Part shown: one piece after another, positions 5,864-7,037 of the stretch
Layout of the letters: every line of letters begins with the position of its first letter
How positions within the stretch are numbered: position 1 is the first letter of the stretch
Source of the DNA: CAYRSA01 sp964494845
GTDB lineage: Bacteria; Patescibacteriota; Saccharimonadia; Saccharimonadales; JAGQNJ01
NCBI GenBank assembly: GCA_964494845.1
Contig: CAZBSC010000033.1
Span: forward strand, 1-7,037
Reading direction: 5' to 3'
Length of the DNA: 7,037 nt
Translations under genes and position numbers: made by a program
Notes under the pieces: model-generated
Databases searched by the model: none
What the model was told of the DNA's origin: nothing
The model's input: the letters and a program-made list of their open reading frames with translations, nothing else

Positions 5864-7037
5864 TTAGGCTTTTTTTAGAAAGTTTAGTACCACTTTGTGG
5901 TCGCGCTCGTACCAATCAGTGTGCCACTGTATAATTTCGATGCCTTGTTTTATGGATCTTTCAAGAGAAGGCGACATCTTTGGCTCGAAGAAATCTTTGA
6001 ACTGTTTCATGTATTTTTTGCCTGTAAAAACGCGAGCTGCATATATCGGGAACCGTGAAAAGCTGAGATCTGTACCCAGTATTTCACCAAGCCAGCCCCA
6101 GTTATGCTGCAGCCATTGCCAGGCGGCATCTCGTCCGAAACGGTTCATCAACGCGTAAGCTATCCAATAGGCTGCGTCCTGGCTACGAACATCTTTGGTT
6201 TTTACCATGGCTAGGGCTTTTTTGGTCAAATCTACGTCCTTGAAGCCTGTAATTGCCGAGGCCAAAGAAGTGCGGACCTCGCTATTGGTTGACTGGTTGT
6301 GCCAATTAACAAAAATGTCGAACTCTTTTTTGCCACCGTGCCTGGCGACTGTCCCCCAGACAATACCGCGGATGTCAGGCTGGATATCTTCTGGTGATTT
6401 AGAATTTTGGAACAGATGTTGGCAGTGTTTGATGACTTCGGGATCGTCAGAACTAGACATTAATCCGAGTATCGTCGATCGGAGCAACGTATCGAAATAA
6501 TCTTCGTCCTTTTTCGGTTGCCATCCCAGGCGTTTGAACTGTTTCGTGGCTATAGACCGCACAAATGGTTTCATGGCTTCTCGTATGTTCTCGTCGTTGC
6601 CCATTACTGATTTAACGTCACCAATCGCGCTAGCGATAGAATCCCAAACTGCTGCGTTGTCTTCGTCGCCATAATGGGATAACAGTAATAGGGCGTCCTC
6701 GGTGCTACCATATCCGGCTTTCGCAACCTCGAAACTATCTGAAAGTAATCCCAGTCTTGCAAGTGGAGTTATTTTGCCTTCACTAATCAAGTTGGCTAGT
6801 TTCTCGGTTGTTTTACGGTCATAGGTGGTTCTATAAAAACCACTACGAGTTTTGTTGATGTAACAATCGTCTCCATTACCGGTTAGGGAAAAACTGGAGC
6901 TATCTGTTGATAGAACGGCATCAGCTAGTCCATTTCCACCACGCAGGGGAATAGGCCACCGCAAAGGATGGTCAATTTTCGCGGGCTTAGCCAAGAAAAA
7001 TCGTTGCTGAGAGACAGTGGCTTTCGCTCCTTCAAAA
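5864..7037 (-). CDS. M1 family aminopeptidase, C-terminal part (5'-partial)
   Basis: The frame stays open to the window edge: codons from 7036 downward encode FEGAKATVSQQRFFLAKP, so the TTG at 6994 is internal and not a start. About 390 residues are visible. The VTVSQQRFF segment followed by LRWPIPLRGG is typical of the beta-sandwich of M1 aminopeptidases (APN/ERAP type). It leads into an all-helical ERAP1_C-like domain, with GFYRTTYD, then LARLGLLSDSFEVAKAG (cf. the family's DR..L..D), and a tail of helical repeats containing DAAYWIAYALMNRFG and WQWLQHNWGWLGEILG. The catalytic GxMEN and HEXXH(x18)E motifs of the zinc metalloprotease domain lie beyond the right edge. M1 enzymes remove N-terminal residues from peptides and commonly act in peptide turnover. 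The helical domain closes over the active site. The gene is convergent with the orphan gene at a seven-base gap and probably marks the return to core chromosome. Confidence 0.9.
   Translation of the reverse strand, partial: FEGAKATVSQQRFFLAKPAKIDHPLRWPIPLRGGNGLADAVLSTDSSSFSLTGNGDDCYINKTRSGFYRTTYDRKTTEKLANLISEGKITPLARLGLLSDSFEVAKAGYGSTEDALLLLSHYGDEDNAAVWDSIASAIGDVKSVMGNDENIREAMKPFVRSIATKQFKRLGWQPKKDEDYFDTLLRSTILGLMSSSDDPEVIKHCQHLFQNSKSPEDIQPDIRGIVWGTVARHGGKKEFDIFVNWHNQSTNSEVRTSLASAITGFKDVDLTKKALAMVKTKDVRSQDAAYWIAYALMNRFGRDAAWQWLQHNWGWLGEILGTDLSFSRFPIYAARVFTGKKYMKQFKDFFEPKMSPSLERSIKQGIEIIQWHTDWYERDHKVVLNFLKKA

Noticed and set aside
5857..5877. Terminator between the convergent orphan and aminopeptidase genes
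   Set aside because: A T-run is present at 5871-5877, but no convincing stem precedes it; the gap between the genes is only seven bases.
6992..6994. TTG at 6994 as the start of the aminopeptidase
   Set aside because: The frame continues to the window edge and encodes a typical M1 segment (VTVSQQRFF), so the TTG is an internal leucine codon.

Overview
The window reads like a piece of a small bacterial chromosome with about 40-45% G+C. It holds five protein genes, two of them cut by the window edges. All visible stop codons are TAA or TAG, and no reading frame needs a non-standard code. Several things together suggest a Patescibacteria/CPR lineage, perhaps Candidatus Saccharibacteria: mRNAs that look leaderless, no Shine-Dalgarno sequences, an M1 aminopeptidase, a lone HsdR-N-type nuclease and short orphan genes. 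This assignment is an inference from style and not from a marker gene, so it is tentative.

Layout. (1) Positions 1-3132, + strand: the C-terminal 1043 residues of a large superfamily-1 (Upf1/Dna2-like) helicase. A PD-(D/E)XK (MTES_1575/Vsr-like) nuclease domain follows the helicase core, then two tandem PC4-like single-stranded-DNA-binding repeats. (2) 3189-3884, - strand, convergent: a small stand-alone HsdR-N-type PD-(D/E)XK nuclease. (3) 3885-4347: a 463-base stretch without a gene, containing a candidate structured RNA (about 4000-4140) and the first copy of a 53-base hairpin repeat. (4) 4348-5004, + strand: an orphan gene with an HEXXH motif. (5) 5005-5202: the second copy of the repeat and a near-consensus promoter. 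(6) 5203-5856, + strand: an unrecognised orphan gene. (7) 5864-7037, - strand, running off the right edge: the C-terminal (ERAP1_C-like) part of an M1 aminopeptidase.

How it fits together. The helicase-nuclease and the HsdR-N nuclease are plausible DNA-processing or defence genes, resembling helicase-Vsr defence proteins such as Hhe. They are convergent, so they do not form an operon. The two orphan genes each follow the same repeat, at 136 and 103 bases. Each has a promoter whose -10 box lies 6-9 bases from the ATG. The HsdR-N gene shows the same promoter geometry. The aminopeptidase is probably core metabolism and marks the edge of the accessory stretch. The points most worth pursuing are the helicase/nuclease/2xPC4 fusion, the repeat-plus-orphan-gene units, the unexplained structured region, and the leaderless gene starts.
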